46,789 nucleotides of DNA from Thermoguttaceae bacterium (GCA_017436025.1 JAFSDX010000133.1:1-46789), one strand, 5' to 3'. Shown: positions 8,249 through 17,641, counted from the stretch's first letter. The notes: generated by a model from the sequence alone, not told the origin. Made by a program: numbers and translations.

Positions 8249-9397
8249 TTAGAACGAGGTCGCCGTTTCGCCGCCGTTGATCGAGCCGAGCGCGCCCCAG
8301 ACGCCGTAAGGGCTCTTGCCGGACGTAACTTGCGCCGCGGAAAGGGTTCCGCAGTCGATCGTGTCGGAGACGAACATCACCGAACCGTCGACGCGAAGCG
8401 CGTTGACGCCTCCCGTGTGATAGCTCGTCGGCGCGAAACTGCCCCATTCGTGCGAGTTGAAACTGCCCGCGACGCAAGAAGCGGAGTTCGGCGGAAGGGT
8501 GCAGGTAAACCAAGCCTCGGCGGCGCGTCCGTTCGACCAAATGCGACCGCGCCAAAGAACCGTGCAGGGGTTTTTGACGGTCAAACGGTCGGCGGCAAGC
8601 GCGTTGTCGAGGCAAAGTTGCGGGCGGCCTTCGCCGTCGTGCGGTTGATAGCTCGCGACCGCGCCTTGGCGGACGACGTTCGTTTCGCGGGTCGCCGGGA
8701 CGACGCATTCGCTAAGGCAAATGGTGTTCGACGTTCCGTCGGTGATCGCGCTCATTTTCTTCCAAACTTCGCGTTGCCAAAACGCGCGCGGCCCGATGTT
8801 CGAGCGGTTCGTCCATTCTTGGTCGGCGCGGCGGGCGAACGTCCACATGCCGTCGCCGGCGCACATATAAACGTTGGTGCAGGACGAGCCGGTCGCGGCG
8901 GTCATTTCGCCGTTGTTGCCGTCGGACGGGCAGAGGAGCGCGGAGATTTTTTGCCCGTACCAATGGTCGCGGTTGGCGGCGGCCAAGTCCCAAGGCGCGC
9001 CGTACCCGTTTGTCAGCGAGCGGTTTTTCAGCGAGTCGTAAGCCCAGCGGCAGTACTCGTTGTACATTCCGTTTTGCTCCATATAGGGCAAAAGGAAGAC
9101 GATACCGCTATTTAGCGGGCAGTTGACGGTGCCGGCGTTCTGGTCGAAGCCGAGGAAGTAGCAGCTTCCGGCCGGGAACGTGTCGGCGTTGGCGGAGGCG
9201 TAATTCTGCAGCGCGAGGCCGAGTTGCTTGAAGTTGTTGGTGCATTGCATCCGGCGGGCGGCTTCGCGAGCGGCCTGAACCGCCGGCAAGAGCAAACCGA
9301 TCAAAATGCCGATGATCGCGATGACGACGAGGAGTTCGACGAGGGTGAAGCCGCGTCGGCGGCGGAGCGTCGGGAGAAATTGCGAACGGAGTTGCAT
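8249..9397 (-). CDS. DUF1559 prepilin-type protein
   Basis: 382 residues. The N terminus has the type IV prepilin cleavage/methylation signal [19 protein letters not shown] and the usual continuation [17 protein letters not shown]. The C terminus has the H-x9-DG motif ([12 protein letters not shown]) of the DUF1559 family. The family is greatly expanded in Planctomycetota; members are thought to be pseudopilin-like surface proteins, with function not established. Many Cys in the middle suggest disulfides in an exported protein. It is the first gene of a minus-strand pair with the lipoprotein and has its own promoter at 9571-9599. The start has AAGGAACCGCC upstream. Confidence 0.95.
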   Translation of the reverse strand: MQLRSQFLPTLRRRRGFTLVELLVVIAIIGILIGLLLPAVQAAREAARRMQCTNNFKQLGLALQNYASANADTFPAGSCYFLGFDQNAGTVNCPLNSGIVFLLPYMEQNGMYNEYCRWAYDSLKNRSLTNGYGAPWDLAAANRDHWYGQKISALLCPSDGNNGEMTAATGSSCTNVYMCAGDGMWTFARRADQEWTNRSNIGPRAFWQREVWKKMSAITDGTSNTICLSECVVPATRETNVVRQGAVASYQPHDGEGRPQLCLDNALAADRLTVKNPCTVLWRGRIWSNGRAAEAWFTCTLPPNSASCVAGSFNSHEWGSFAPTSYHTGGVNALRVDGSVMFVSDTIDCGTLSAAQVTSGKSPYGVWGALGSINGGETATSF

Positions 9398-9570
9398 AAG
9401 GCGGTTCCTTGTCGAAATGGGACGCGGCGTTCGTTCGGACGGCGTCGGGCCGTTCGAAAAACGTTTCGCGTCGAGAAAACTGGCGAAACTAAAAATGATT
9501 TAGGTAAAATACGCTGTTTTTAACGCCCTGAGGAGCGCGTTCGACGGCGTTCGCTTGGCGCGTTGAAGAC

Positions 9571-9599
9571 AGTATACACGACCGACGACGGCGTTTCAA
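9571..9599 (-). promoter_or_regulatory. Promoter for the DUF1559 gene
   Basis: On the minus strand TTGAAA (9599-9594), 17-base spacer, TATACT (9576-9571), giving a leader of about 170 bases. The gap 9398-9942 holds this promoter, a divergent one at 9737 and a short 9-base CGGTTTTGN repeat near 9658-9685; no gene is seen. Confidence 0.65.
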
Positions 9600-9736
9600 G
9601 TTTTTTTTCGACGACGCCAAGAAAATAACGATAAATGTTTTTTTTTGATTGTTGAATCGGTTTTGTCGGTTTTGACGGTTTTGCGGCTTTGTCGACCGCG
9701 TTTTTCGTTTTTTTCGCCGTTCGTTCGTTTCGCTCG

Positions 9737-9765
9737 TTGCAATCGGCGCCGTCGACGCGTATAAT
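9737..9765 (+). promoter_or_regulatory. Promoter for the sialidase-like gene
   Basis: TTGCAA (9737-9742), 17-base spacer, TATAAT (9760-9765). The leader to the start at 9943 is about 170 bases and contains the AT-rich element at 9820-9855. Confidence 0.65.
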
Positions 9766-9819
9766 GAACGGGACGCGGCGACGTTCGGCGAGCGTTTTTG
9801 CGTTCGTTTTATCGCCGTT

Positions 9820-9855
9820 TTGTCGTTATTATTAATATAAGGAATAATATAAGGC
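9820..9855 (+). other. AT-rich leader element
   Basis: TTGTCGTTATTATTAATATA then AGGAATAATATAAGG. It resembles 11328-11352 (TTGTCGATATTAATTAATA then TTAAGG) and 12697-12716 (CATTAATTAATAAGGAATAA). All three lie in leaders ahead of plus-strand genes and stand out in GC-rich surroundings. Confidence 0.45.
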
Positions 9856-9942
9856 GTCGGCAAGGCGTTCGTCGTTCGCGCTTTTGGGCTCGGACGGTCG
9901 GGCGCCGTCGCCGTCGAAGCGCTTCGCAACGGAGGAATGAAA

Positions 9943-11136
9943 ATGACTCGCAACGTTAATCGTCGTCAGTTTTTATCGCAAACGACCGGCGCGCTGTTGG
10001 CCGGAACGGTCGCCGCGCCCTATTTGAGCCGCTCGGCGTTCGGGTCGAGCGCGACGCCGAAGTTCGAGGTCGCGAAAATTGCGACGCTGACGCCGCCGGA
10101 CGGAATCTATTACGGTTGGCCGACCGTCGCGCTTCGCGGGGACGAGTTGCTCGTCGTCGCTTCCGGCGGGCGGGAAACGCACGTCTGCCCGTTCGGGCGC
10201 GTCGATTTGATTCGCTCGAAGGACGGCGGCGAAACTTGGACTTGGCCGCAAACGATTTACGACGGCCCGATCGACGACCGCGACGCCGGAATTTGCGTTA
10301 CCGACAAAGGGACGATTCTCGTTACGACCTTCACTTCGCTCGCTTACGAACCGGGGCTGAACGCCGAAATCGCCGCTCGCGCCAAGGGGGAAGGGAAGTG
10401 GAGCGACGCCCGATTCGCCGCTTGGAAGGGCGTCAACGACCGAATCGACGCCGACGCCCGCAAGAAGGAACTCGGCTGTTGGATGCAACGCTCGACCGAC
10501 GGCGGGATCACTTGGTCGGCGCGCTATTCGACGCCGTTCAACAGCCCGCACGGCCCCTGCCAACTCGCCGACGGAACGCTCCTTTACGTCGGGAAAGAGC
10601 TTTGGACGGACGAAAAGCGAATCGGCGCCTGCGTCTCGAAGGACGACGGGCAAACTTGGGAGGTTAGGGGGTTTATGCCGGTTCGCGACGGCGACTCGGT
10701 CGTTCAATATCACGAACTGCACGCCGTCGAAGCGACCGACGGAACGCTCGTTGCGCAAATTCGGAACGAAAATAAGAATAATCACTGCGAAAATCTTCAA
10801 ACGATCTCGAAAGACGGCGGCGCGACTTGGTCGGTTCCGCGAACGATCGGCGTTTGGGGGATTCCGTCGCAACTTATGCGGCTGAAAGACGGGCGGCTCC
10901 TGATGACATACGGGCACCGTCGGGCGCCGCTCGGGGTTCAGGCGCGGGTCAGCGACGACTGCGGCGAGACCTGGTCGGAGGCGATGGTCGTGTACGGCGA
11001 CGCGGTTTCCGGCGATTTGGGTTACCCGTCGACGGTTCAGTTGGCCGACGGAACGCTCCGCACCGTTTGGTACGAGGTCGAAAAGGGAACGTCGAAAGCG
11101 TCGCTTCGTTGCGCCGCTTGGAAGCTCGTCGATTAA
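9943..11136 (+). CDS. Tat-exported sialidase-like (BNR repeat) protein
   Basis: 397 residues from the ATG at 9943, which has GGAGGA at a good spacing; the ATG at 9937 overlaps that site. The N terminus NRRQFLSQTTGALLAGTVAA is a twin-arginine signal. Five Asp-box motifs of the S-x-D-x-G-x-x-W type mark a six-bladed sialidase beta-propeller: SKDGGETW (residue 92), STDGGITW, SKDDGQTW, SKDGGATW and SDDCGETW. Sialidases remove terminal sialic acid from glycans; many planctomycete members have unproven substrates, so exo-alpha-sialidase is a family call. The next gene downstream, an FGE-like protein, has its own leader. Confidence 0.9.
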   Translation: MTRNVNRRQFLSQTTGALLAGTVAAPYLSRSAFGSSATPKFEVAKIATLTPPDGIYYGWPTVALRGDELLVVASGGRETHVCPFGRVDLIRSKDGGETWTWPQTIYDGPIDDRDAGICVTDKGTILVTTFTSLAYEPGLNAEIAARAKGEGKWSDARFAAWKGVNDRIDADARKKELGCWMQRSTDGGITWSARYSTPFNSPHGPCQLADGTLLYVGKELWTDEKRIGACVSKDDGQTWEVRGFMPVRDGDSVVQYHELHAVEATDGTLVAQIRNENKNNHCENLQTISKDGGATWSVPRTIGVWGIPSQLMRLKDGRLLMTYGHRRAPLGVQARVSDDCGETWSEAMVVYGDAVSGDLGYPSTVQLADGTLRTVWYEVEKGTSKASLRCAAWKLVD

Positions 11137-11327
11137 CTGAAACAGCGTTAAAAACCGCAAAATCGTTGAAGTCGCGCCGTCGACGTTGGAAAACGGCGTT
11201 AAAAGGCGATGAATTTAGCGATTTTGCGGGCGTTGGGGACGCCGAACGTTCGTCGAAACGAATCGATTTTGACGGCGACGCCGGTTTTATGGACGCGTCG
11301 AACGAAAGCGGGCGGCGGTTTCGCGTT

Positions 11328-11352
11328 TTGTCGATATTAATTAATATTAAGG
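11328..11352 (+). other. AT-rich leader element ahead of the FGE-like gene
   Basis: TTGTCGATATTAATTAATA at 11328-11346 is the exact reverse complement of 1576-1594. It runs into AAGGGG, which serves as the ribosome binding site for the ATG at 11364. Confidence 0.5.
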
Positions 11353-11363
11353 GGAAAACGGCG

Positions 11364-12401
11364 ATGAAACGGAGCGAAAGAGCGCGTCGGGTCGGGCGTT
11401 CGGCGCTGGTCGCGGCGGCTGTTTGCGGCGTCGGCGCGAACTTTGCTGATTTTAACGTCGGCGCGGTTTGCGCAAACGACGGAGAAGCGGCGGTTGCCGT
11501 GAAATCGGCGACGTCGGCAAGAATGGCGGTTTCGGTAAACGACGGCGATTTGGCGGCGTTCCCGTTGGCGACGCCCGGCGAAAAAGCGGGGGAACGTCGA
11601 ACGTTTACCGTCGACGGCGTCGAATTCGCGTTTCGTTGGGCGCCGCCGGGGCGTTTTCTGCAGGGGAGCCCGGAGAGCGAGGAGGGGCGCGACTGGTACG
11701 AATATCGGCGCGAAGTTGAATTGACGCGCGGATTTTGGATACTTGAGACGGAAACGACGCAAGCGATGTGGAACGTCGTTTTCGACGAGAACCCGAGCAA
11801 GTTTCGCGGCCCGAAGCGACCGGTCGACAGCGTCGGACTCGCGGAAATCGCCGAGTTTTGCGCCGCGTTAAGCGAACGAGTCGGCGCGAACGGGGCGGTG
11901 AAACCGGTAAAATCGGGAAAATCGACAAAAAACGAAGAGGCGGAGGAAGCGACCGGCGTTCTTTTCGCGCTCCCGACCGAAGCGCAGTGGGAGTACGCGG
12001 CGCGAGCCGGGACGACCGGGCCCTATCCGGCGGCGACGCTCGAAGAAATCGCTTGGTTCGGCGACGAAAACGACGGCGGAACGCGCGACGTCGCGACGAA
12101 AAAGCCGAACGCTTGGGGGCTTTACGACGTCTGCGGCAACCTTTGGGAGTGGTGCGCCGACCGATATGGCGACTATCCGACCGACGAAAACGGGCGCGGA
12201 CTTTCGGCGATCGACCCGACCGGCGCGACTCCGGAGGAATGTCCGGGGAACGTTCGCGTCGACCGCGGCGGGTGTTGGGACAGCGAAGCGCGCGAGTGTC
12301 GAACGGCGTATCGCGGGTATTACGACGCCGACCGCAAAGGGCCTTACGTCGGTTTTCGCTTTGTTTGCGTTCCGAAAACGGAAAAACGGGGCGATAAGTG
12401 A
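11364..12401 (+). CDS. Secreted FGE-like (SUMF1/EgtB/PvdO family) protein
   Basis: 345 residues with an N-terminal signal (ALVAAAVCGVGA). The FGE-sulfatase domain covers about residues 85-340: FRWAPPGRFLQGSPESEEGR, LETETTQAMWNVVF, FALPTEAQWEYAARAGTTGPY, GLYDVCGNLWEWCADRYG and GFRFVCVP. The end region reads GGCWDSEARECRTAYRGYY; it does not show the paired active-site Cys pattern of true formylglycine-generating enzyme (as in SYMCHRSYC of human FGE). A sulfatase-activating role is therefore unlikely, and a structural or ligand-binding role is more probable. A charged low-complexity insert (KPVKSGKSTKNEEAEE) interrupts the domain near residue 185. The ATG follows AAGGGG. Confidence 0.88.
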   Translation: MKRSERARRVGRSALVAAAVCGVGANFADFNVGAVCANDGEAAVAVKSATSARMAVSVNDGDLAAFPLATPGEKAGERRTFTVDGVEFAFRWAPPGRFLQGSPESEEGRDWYEYRREVELTRGFWILETETTQAMWNVVFDENPSKFRGPKRPVDSVGLAEIAEFCAALSERVGANGAVKPVKSGKSTKNEEAEEATGVLFALPTEAQWEYAARAGTTGPYPAATLEEIAWFGDENDGGTRDVATKKPNAWGLYDVCGNLWEWCADRYGDYPTDENGRGLSAIDPTGATPEECPGNVRVDRGGCWDSEARECRTAYRGYYDADRKGPYVGFRFVCVPKTEKRGDK

Positions 12402-12570
12402 GCGGGGCGAGCGCGGCGCCGAGCGACGTTGGGGACGATTTTGGCGAATCGGGCGATTTTAGCGGCGGCGCGGAAAAAGCGGCTAAAGCGGACGGCGCCG
12501 TTTATTGCGATTGAGCGGAATAAAGGCGCGTCGAATGGGCGGGGAACCGCGACGAAGACGGGCGCAAGCC

Positions 12571-12599
12571 TTGACGAACGGGGCGTTCGAGAGTATATT
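12571..12599 (+). promoter_or_regulatory. Promoter for the arrestin-like/ATPase pair
   Basis: TTGACG (12571-12576), 17-base spacer, TATATT (12594-12599). The gap 12402-12788 otherwise holds an AT-rich stretch at 12688-12716 with ACTTAACATTAATTAATAAG and no gene. Confidence 0.6.
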
Positions 12600-12788
12600 G
12601 ATAAATAAAAAGCGTCGACGGCGCCGCGCTCCGATAACCGCGTCGCGAAAAGGAACGTCGGCGATTCGCGACCTTGGCTTCCTTAACATTACTTAACATT
12701 AATTAATAAGGAATAAACGTCGGCGGTCGTTCGACGTTTTAAAGCGTTTAAAAACGTTTGGTTTTCGACATTAACGATTGAAAGAACA

Positions 12789-13301
12789 ATGTTTCCCGCG
12801 ACCGTTGCTTTTCCGTCGACGCGACAAACGTCGACTTCCGAACAGATTGTCGTTCGTTTAGACGGACGCGGCGCTCGTTTGTATTTTCCGGGCGAAACGA
12901 TTTCCGGAAGTTATTATTTGAACGAAGCGCGAGAATCGACGATCGACGCGGTCGAGATTTCCGTCGTTTGGCAAACGGAGGGAAAGGGGAACGAAGATTG
13001 CGGCGTTCACGCGTTTTGGCGCCTTTCGAGTCAGGAAGGCGACTGGATCGACCCGTTGCAACCGGGCCGTTTTAGCGCGGTGTTGCCGCCGTCTCCCCTT
13101 TCATATGAAGGAAATTTGATCAAAATTCGGTGGAGCGTTCGCGTTCGCGCGTTCTTGTCGAACGGTAAGCAGCTCGTCGACGAAGCGAGTTTCCGCCTCG
13201 GCAATTTACCCGATATGCGAACGTTGAGCTTGGGGAGCGCCGCGACAAACGACGGTTGGGGCGAGCGCGAAGAAACGTCGCGTTTGCGAAACGTTGAATA
13301 G
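12789..13301 (+). CDS. Arrestin-like beta-sandwich protein
   Basis: 170 residues, no signal peptide. The pattern of short beta strands resembles arrestin/Spo0M-type domains: VVRLDGRGARLYFPGETISGSYYL, then VEISVVWQTEGKG, then IKIRWSVRVRAFLSNGKQLVDEASFRLG. PGE(T/S)I(S/R)G near the N terminus is a typical arrestin-like loop. Role unknown. It precedes the P-loop ATPase by 68 bases and likely shares its promoter. The ribosome binding site (GAAAG) is weak. The fold is inferred from strand pattern only. Confidence 0.7.
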   Translation: MFPATVAFPSTRQTSTSEQIVVRLDGRGARLYFPGETISGSYYLNEARESTIDAVEISVVWQTEGKGNEDCGVHAFWRLSSQEGDWIDPLQPGRFSAVLPPSPLSYEGNLIKIRWSVRVRAFLSNGKQLVDEASFRLGNLPDMRTLSLGSAATNDGWGEREETSRLRNVE

Positions 13302-13369
13302 AAGAGATAAAAGGTTTTTAGAAGCCGGTATTGTTGTTTTAGTTTCAGATAAATATAAACGGTGAAATA

Positions 13370-14785
13370 ATGAGCGCTCCCTTTGCGACCGACGCCCCCG
13401 ACGCTTCGCGAACCGGCGAAAAATACGGCGAGCGAACGGACGACCGCGCGAAATTTCCCGAAAGCAATCCGTTTTCGACGCGTTTCACCGCGCCCGGCAA
13501 GACGCCGTTCTTCTTCGAACGCTCGTTTTTGCGGCAGTTGAAAGCGAGCAAACCGGCGAAGTTCGAGGAGTTCTTCATTCGCGCGCTCGGCGCCGGGGAA
13601 GACATTCGCGGTTCCGTTTGCCTCCAATTCTTGGTCGACCGATTCGAGACGAACGGGCGGCGCGGGCAGATCGTCGGGCCGCACGGGAGCGGTAAATCGA
13701 CGCTAACTTGCGCTTTAAAGGAAGTGTTGACGAAGCGCGGTTACGAGATTTTTTCTTGGTCGCTCAACGATCGCAACCGTTTTTTACCGGACGTTTTTTG
13801 GCTGGAGTTGCAACGTTTTCTGCAGTCGGCGCCCGCGTTTTTGCCGGTGAAATGCCTCTTGCCTCCGCCGGTCGTTTCGCCGGAAGATTATTGGGAGCAG
13901 GCGCGCGAAATCGTTCGCGATTTGAGCGACGTCGAAACGTTCGACGACGACCAAGAGGAGAAATACGACGACGTCGCGACGATCGACGAGTTCTGCGTCG
14001 ATAAAAGCGCGTCCGAAAATTCCGCAAAATCGGACGAATCGGAACGTGAAACGGCGCCGAACGCAAGCGCGAACGAGTCGACGTCGGAACGTCGCGACGG
14101 CTTTTTCGGTTTCAACGCCGCCGGGAATTTCGGTTTCAACGCGACGCGCCGAGGGGACGCCGCTCCGCGTTGGCCGCAACCGCCGCAAAAAAAGGCCGCC
14201 GAAGGAGCGGACGCGCCGACGCCGTTCGCGCCTTTTCCCGGCGTCGCGCCTCCGAACGAACCGACGCCGAACGTCGACGCGAACAAAATGGCGCCGAACG
14301 CGGAATTTCTTGCGGAAAGCGCCGAGCGAGAGGCGCAAAACTCCGCCGCCGAAGCGCGCGAATCGCAAAAGAAGTTGGAAATTCCGCTCCCGACGCTCGA
14401 TTTCCAAAAGAAGCGGAGCGCGATGTTCGACAAAAAAGTCGTCTTTTTCGACGGGTTCGAACAACTTTCGTACGCAAACCGCGTTGTTGTGCGCACTTTC
14501 TGTCGAATGAACCGGCTCGGACTCCTCTTGACGACGCACTCGCCGGCCATCGGGATTCCGGTGTTGTTCCGCGCGACGCCGTCGGTCGAAATTTTGCGCC
14601 AAATCCTCAATTATCTCCTCGACGACCTCGATATGACGCCGGAGGATTCGGAACTTGAAATTTTGTTGAAAAATTTCAATTACGACGTGCGCGAAATCCT
14701 CTTTTCGTTGTACGACGCGTTCGAAAGTTACCGTTGGGCGCCGCGCGAGATGCGGGAAAAAATCGTTCGCCGGTATCCTCGTTGA
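13370..14785 (+). CDS. P-loop ATPase with a low-complexity middle
   Basis: 471 residues. Walker A is GPHGSGKST at residues 103-111 and a Walker B-like VVFFDGFEQL follows around 357, so the P-loop domain is split by an Ala/Glu/Asn/Pro-rich insert (about residues 190-345). After Walker B comes LLLTTHSPAIG, a sensor-like strand. The N-terminal 100 residues contain FFFERSFLRQLKASKPAKFEEFF. I do not recognise a named family; AAA/STAND-like ATPases are the nearest layout. With the arrestin-like gene just upstream it forms a likely two-gene unit of unknown role. The start has only GGTGAA as a possible binding site. Confidence 0.75.
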   Translation: MSAPFATDAPDASRTGEKYGERTDDRAKFPESNPFSTRFTAPGKTPFFFERSFLRQLKASKPAKFEEFFIRALGAGEDIRGSVCLQFLVDRFETNGRRGQIVGPHGSGKSTLTCALKEVLTKRGYEIFSWSLNDRNRFLPDVFWLELQRFLQSAPAFLPVKCLLPPPVVSPEDYWEQAREIVRDLSDVETFDDDQEEKYDDVATIDEFCVDKSASENSAKSDESERETAPNASANESTSERRDGFFGFNAAGNFGFNATRRGDAAPRWPQPPQKKAAEGADAPTPFAPFPGVAPPNEPTPNVDANKMAPNAEFLAESAEREAQNSAAEARESQKKLEIPLPTLDFQKKRSAMFDKKVVFFDGFEQLSYANRVVVRTFCRMNRLGLLLTTHSPAIGIPVLFRATPSVEILRQILNYLLDDLDMTPEDSELEILLKNFNYDVREILFSLYDAFESYRWAPREMREKIVRRYPR

Positions 14786-14926
14786 TCGTCGCGGCGGCAA
14801 GTTTGCGGTTTAAAGCGATTTTAACGGCGACGAGCGGGGCGGATACGGCGCGTTGGGGGCCCGCGACCTTGGCGGCGACGCGTTAAGAAGTTGAAATAGG
14901 TAAAATAGCAAAATAAAGAGGGCAAA

Positions 14927-15832
14927 ATGTCGCTTTCCGTTCGTTTGGGCTCGGTCGAGTTGCCGAATCCGATTCTTGTTGCGTCGGGAACTTTCGGTTA
15001 CGCTAAAGAGATGGCGGGCGTCGTCGACTTGTCCCGTTTGGGCGGCGTCGTTCCGAAGACGATCACCGTCGAGCCGCGCGCCGGGAACAAACCGCCGCGA
15101 ACGGTCGAGACGACCGCCGGGCTCCTGAACGCTATCGGGCTCGACAACGACGGGCTCGACGAGTTTATCGCGAAAAAGTTGCCTTACTTGCGAACGTTGC
15201 GATGCCCGATTATCGTCAGCGTCGCGGCGAAAAAGATCGACGATTGCGCGATTTTCGGCGAGCGGTTGAGCGCGGAGCCGGGAATTGCGGCGGTCGAGTT
15301 GAACGTCAGTTGCCCGAACGTCAGCGGCGGCGTCGATTACGGAACCGACCCGACCCTTTGCGAAAAAATGACGGCGGCGATGCGCAAGTCGTTGAAAATT
15401 CCGTTTTCCGTTAAGTTGTCGCCGAATGTTACCCGAATCGCCGACATTGCCAAAGCGGCGGAAGCGGGGGGCGCTGATATGATTTCCGCGACGAATACGT
15501 GTTACGGTCTCGCCGTCGACTGGCGGCGCCGTCGTCCGCGCTTGGGGAACGGTTGCGGCGGGTTCAGCGGCCCGGCGATCAAGCCGATTTCGTTACGTTG
15601 CGTTTGGCAAATCGCGCAAGCGGTCAAGTTGCCGATCATCGGTATCGGCGGGATTTCGACGGTCGACGACGTCTTCGACTTCCTCGTCGCGGGCGCTTCG
15701 GCGGTCGAAATCGGGACGGCGAACTTCTACGAGCCGGACGTTACGACGCGGATTCTCGACGCGCTCCCGGTCGAAATGGAGAAGGCCGGAATCAAAAATA
15801 TCGCCGACATTATCGGAACGCTCGAAATGTGA
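14927..15832 (+). CDS. pyrD: Dihydroorotate dehydrogenase, class 1B type
   Basis: 301 residues. It oxidises dihydroorotate to orotate in pyrimidine synthesis using bound FMN. NPILVASGTFGYA and the FMN-site stretches LPIIGIGGI and ASAVEIGTANF are present, with the class 1 catalytic Cys in ELNVSCPNV (Cys129). Class 1B (PyrDB) enzymes normally work with the iron-sulfur/flavin subunit PyrK, which is not encoded nearby. The start has AAAGAGGGC upstream. Its closest neighbour, thiC, has its own promoter, so the two are probably separate units. Confidence 0.94.
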   Translation: MSLSVRLGSVELPNPILVASGTFGYAKEMAGVVDLSRLGGVVPKTITVEPRAGNKPPRTVETTAGLLNAIGLDNDGLDEFIAKKLPYLRTLRCPIIVSVAAKKIDDCAIFGERLSAEPGIAAVELNVSCPNVSGGVDYGTDPTLCEKMTAAMRKSLKIPFSVKLSPNVTRIADIAKAAEAGGADMISATNTCYGLAVDWRRRRPRLGNGCGGFSGPAIKPISLRCVWQIAQAVKLPIIGIGGISTVDDVFDFLVAGASAVEIGTANFYEPDVTTRILDALPVEMEKAGIKNIADIIGTLEM

Positions 15833-15881
15833 AGCGGTCGAGTCGGTCGACTTTAACGTTTGCGACGGCGGTTTTCGGCGC

Positions 15882-15909
15882 TTGACCGAGACGGGAACGG
15901 CGTTATAAT
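15882..15909 (+). promoter_or_regulatory. Promoter for thiC
   Basis: TTGACC (15882-15887), 16-base spacer, TATAAT (15904-15909). The leader of about 75 bases is too short for a TPP riboswitch and shows none of its conserved pairing sequences. Confidence 0.68.
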
Positions 15910-15989
15910 GAAAATACGTCGACTCGGTAAAAAGCGGGGCGACGCGCCGTTAAATCCGTTTCGATATTCTTGACGAAAGGCCGTTTTCA

Positions 15990-17420
15990 ATGACGCAGAC
16001 GCAACTTACCGCCGCTCGAGCCGGAGCGATTACCCCTGAAATGGAAATCGTCGCGGAAAAGGAGCGGCTCGACGTCGAGACGGTGCGCTCCGAAATCGCG
16101 CTCGGGCGGATGATTATCCCGGCGAACAAAGTTCACCTGAAAAAGGGGTTGTCGCCGATCGCGATCGGGCGGAAAGCGACGACGAAAATCAACGCGAACC
16201 TCGGCGTTTCGTCGTTGGCCGGGGACGAGCGCCGCGAGTTGGAGAAGATCGAGTGCGCGATCAAATACGGCGCCGACACGATTATGGATTTGTCGACCGG
16301 CGCCGACTTGGACGCGTTGCGCGAACGGATGATCAACGCTGTCTCGGTTCCGGTCGGGACGGTGCCGCTCTACCAAATCTGCGAAGAACTCGACGACATT
16401 CTCGATATGACGCCGCAAAATATCTTGGACGCGGTCGAAAAACAGGCGAAGCAGGGCGTCGACTACATGACGATTCACTGCGCGCTTCTGAAGCGGCACA
16501 TTCCGCTCGTCGACTCCCGCTTGACCGGCGTCGTCAGTCGCGGCGGTTCGTTGACGGCGAAGTGGATGGTCGCGCACAACGCCGAAAACCCGTTTTACGA
16601 ACGCTTTGACGACCTTTGCGACATTATGCGCGAGTACGACGTCGCTTGGAGTCTCGGCGACGGGATGCGCCCGGGCTGTTTGCACGACGCTTCCGACGCG
16701 GCGCAGTTCGCGGAGTTATCGGCGATGGGCGAGTTGACGAAGCGCGCTTGGGCCAAGGGAACGCAGGTGATGATCGAGGGGCCGGGGCACGTTCCGCTCG
16801 ACCAAATCGCCGACAATATGAAGCGGCAGGCGGTCGAGTGTTACGGGGCGCCGTTTTACGTTCTCGGACCGGTCGTTTGCGATATTGCGCCCGGTTACGA
16901 CCACATCACGAGCGCGATCGGGGCGACGGTCGCGGCGTTTAACGGGGCGGCGATGCTTTGCTATGTTACGCCGAAAGAACACTTAGGCTTGCCGAATCTC
17001 GAAGACGTTCGCAACGGTTGCGTCGCGTACAAGATCGCCGCGCACGCCGCCGACGTCGCGCTGAAACGTCCCGGCGCTCGCGACCGCGACGACGAAATGG
17101 CGCGGGCTCGGTTCGCGTTCGATTGGGAACGGCAGTTCGCGTTGGCCCTCGACCCGGAACGCGCCCGGCAATATTACGAAGAAGCGCGGTCGAATCCGGA
17201 AGACGCGTCCCGAACCGGCGGCGCTTCGTCGCAAAACGGCGAAAAGGCGGGCGAGACCGGCGCGAACCGTTGCCCGCGCGGGCTCCATCCGACGTTGAAC
17301 CCGGACGGAACGATTGAAAACGAAGATTATTGCACGATGTGCGGCCCGAAATTCTGCGCGATGCGAACGACCGCCGACCTGATTCGCCTCCGCAACGAGC
17401 AAAAGGCGAACGAACAATAG
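15990..17420 (+). CDS. thiC: Phosphomethylpyrimidine synthase ThiC
   Basis: 476 residues. A radical SAM enzyme that turns 5-aminoimidazole ribotide into HMP phosphate, the pyrimidine half of thiamine. Conserved stretches include [52 protein letters not shown] and [14 protein letters not shown]. The C-terminal CTMCGPKFC is the CX2CX4C motif that holds the 4Fe-4S cluster. Length matches the short ThiC form. A Gly/Ser/Glu-rich insert near residue 405-425 precedes the cluster motif. The start follows CGAAAGG. No other thiamine gene and no TPP riboswitch are visible nearby. Confidence 0.97.
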   Translation: MTQTQLTAARAGAITPEMEIVAEKERLDVETVRSEIALGRMIIPANKVHLKKGLSPIAIGRKATTKINANLGVSSLAGDERRELEKIECAIKYGADTIMDLSTGADLDALRERMINAVSVPVGTVPLYQICEELDDILDMTPQNILDAVEKQAKQGVDYMTIHCALLKRHIPLVDSRLTGVVSRGGSLTAKWMVAHNAENPFYERFDDLCDIMREYDVAWSLGDGMRPGCLHDASDAAQFAELSAMGELTKRAWAKGTQVMIEGPGHVPLDQIADNMKRQAVECYGAPFYVLGPVVCDIAPGYDHITSAIGATVAAFNGAAMLCYVTPKEHLGLPNLEDVRNGCVAYKIAAHAADVALKRPGARDRDDEMARARFAFDWERQFALALDPERARQYYEEARSNPEDASRTGGASSQNGEKAGETGANRCPRGLHPTLNPDGTIENEDYCTMCGPKFCAMRTTADLIRLRNEQKANEQ

Positions 17421-17487
17421 CGGCGTTGGGCTAACGCCGCGTTAAACGTCGGTGTTTTCTTGCATTTCATCAAAGATAGCGACTTTC

Positions 17488-17523
17488 GGCGCGTTGGCTT
17501 TCGAGCGAGCGCGCCTTTTTTTG
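17488..17523 (+). terminator. Intrinsic terminator after thiC
   Basis: GGCGCG (17488-17493) pairs with CGCGCC (17510-17515), with GCT/AGC extending the stem around a TTCG loop, followed by seven T. It separates thiC from the CRISPR locus. Confidence 0.78.
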
Positions 17524-17641
17524 TTAATTCTAAACCGTTTCGCTGTTTCTAAGTTGTTTTAAAAAAAGGGTTGCGGTTAATGGCTTTTATGTCGTCGGCG
17601 CATAAACTTCGTCGGTCGGCGTTTATCGAGGAGCGTGTAAA

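Noticed and set aside
9489..9953. A minus-strand 154-residue frame between the DUF1559 and sialidase-like genes
   Set aside because: It crosses two promoters, is Arg/Ser/Asn-rich and has no binding site.
10827..11363. An extended N terminus for the FGE-like protein
   Set aside because: The extension overlaps the sialidase-like gene in another frame, and the ATG at 11364 has a binding site followed by a signal peptide.
15833..15989. A possible TPP riboswitch ahead of thiC
   Set aside because: The leader is too short and the conserved pairing sequences are missing.
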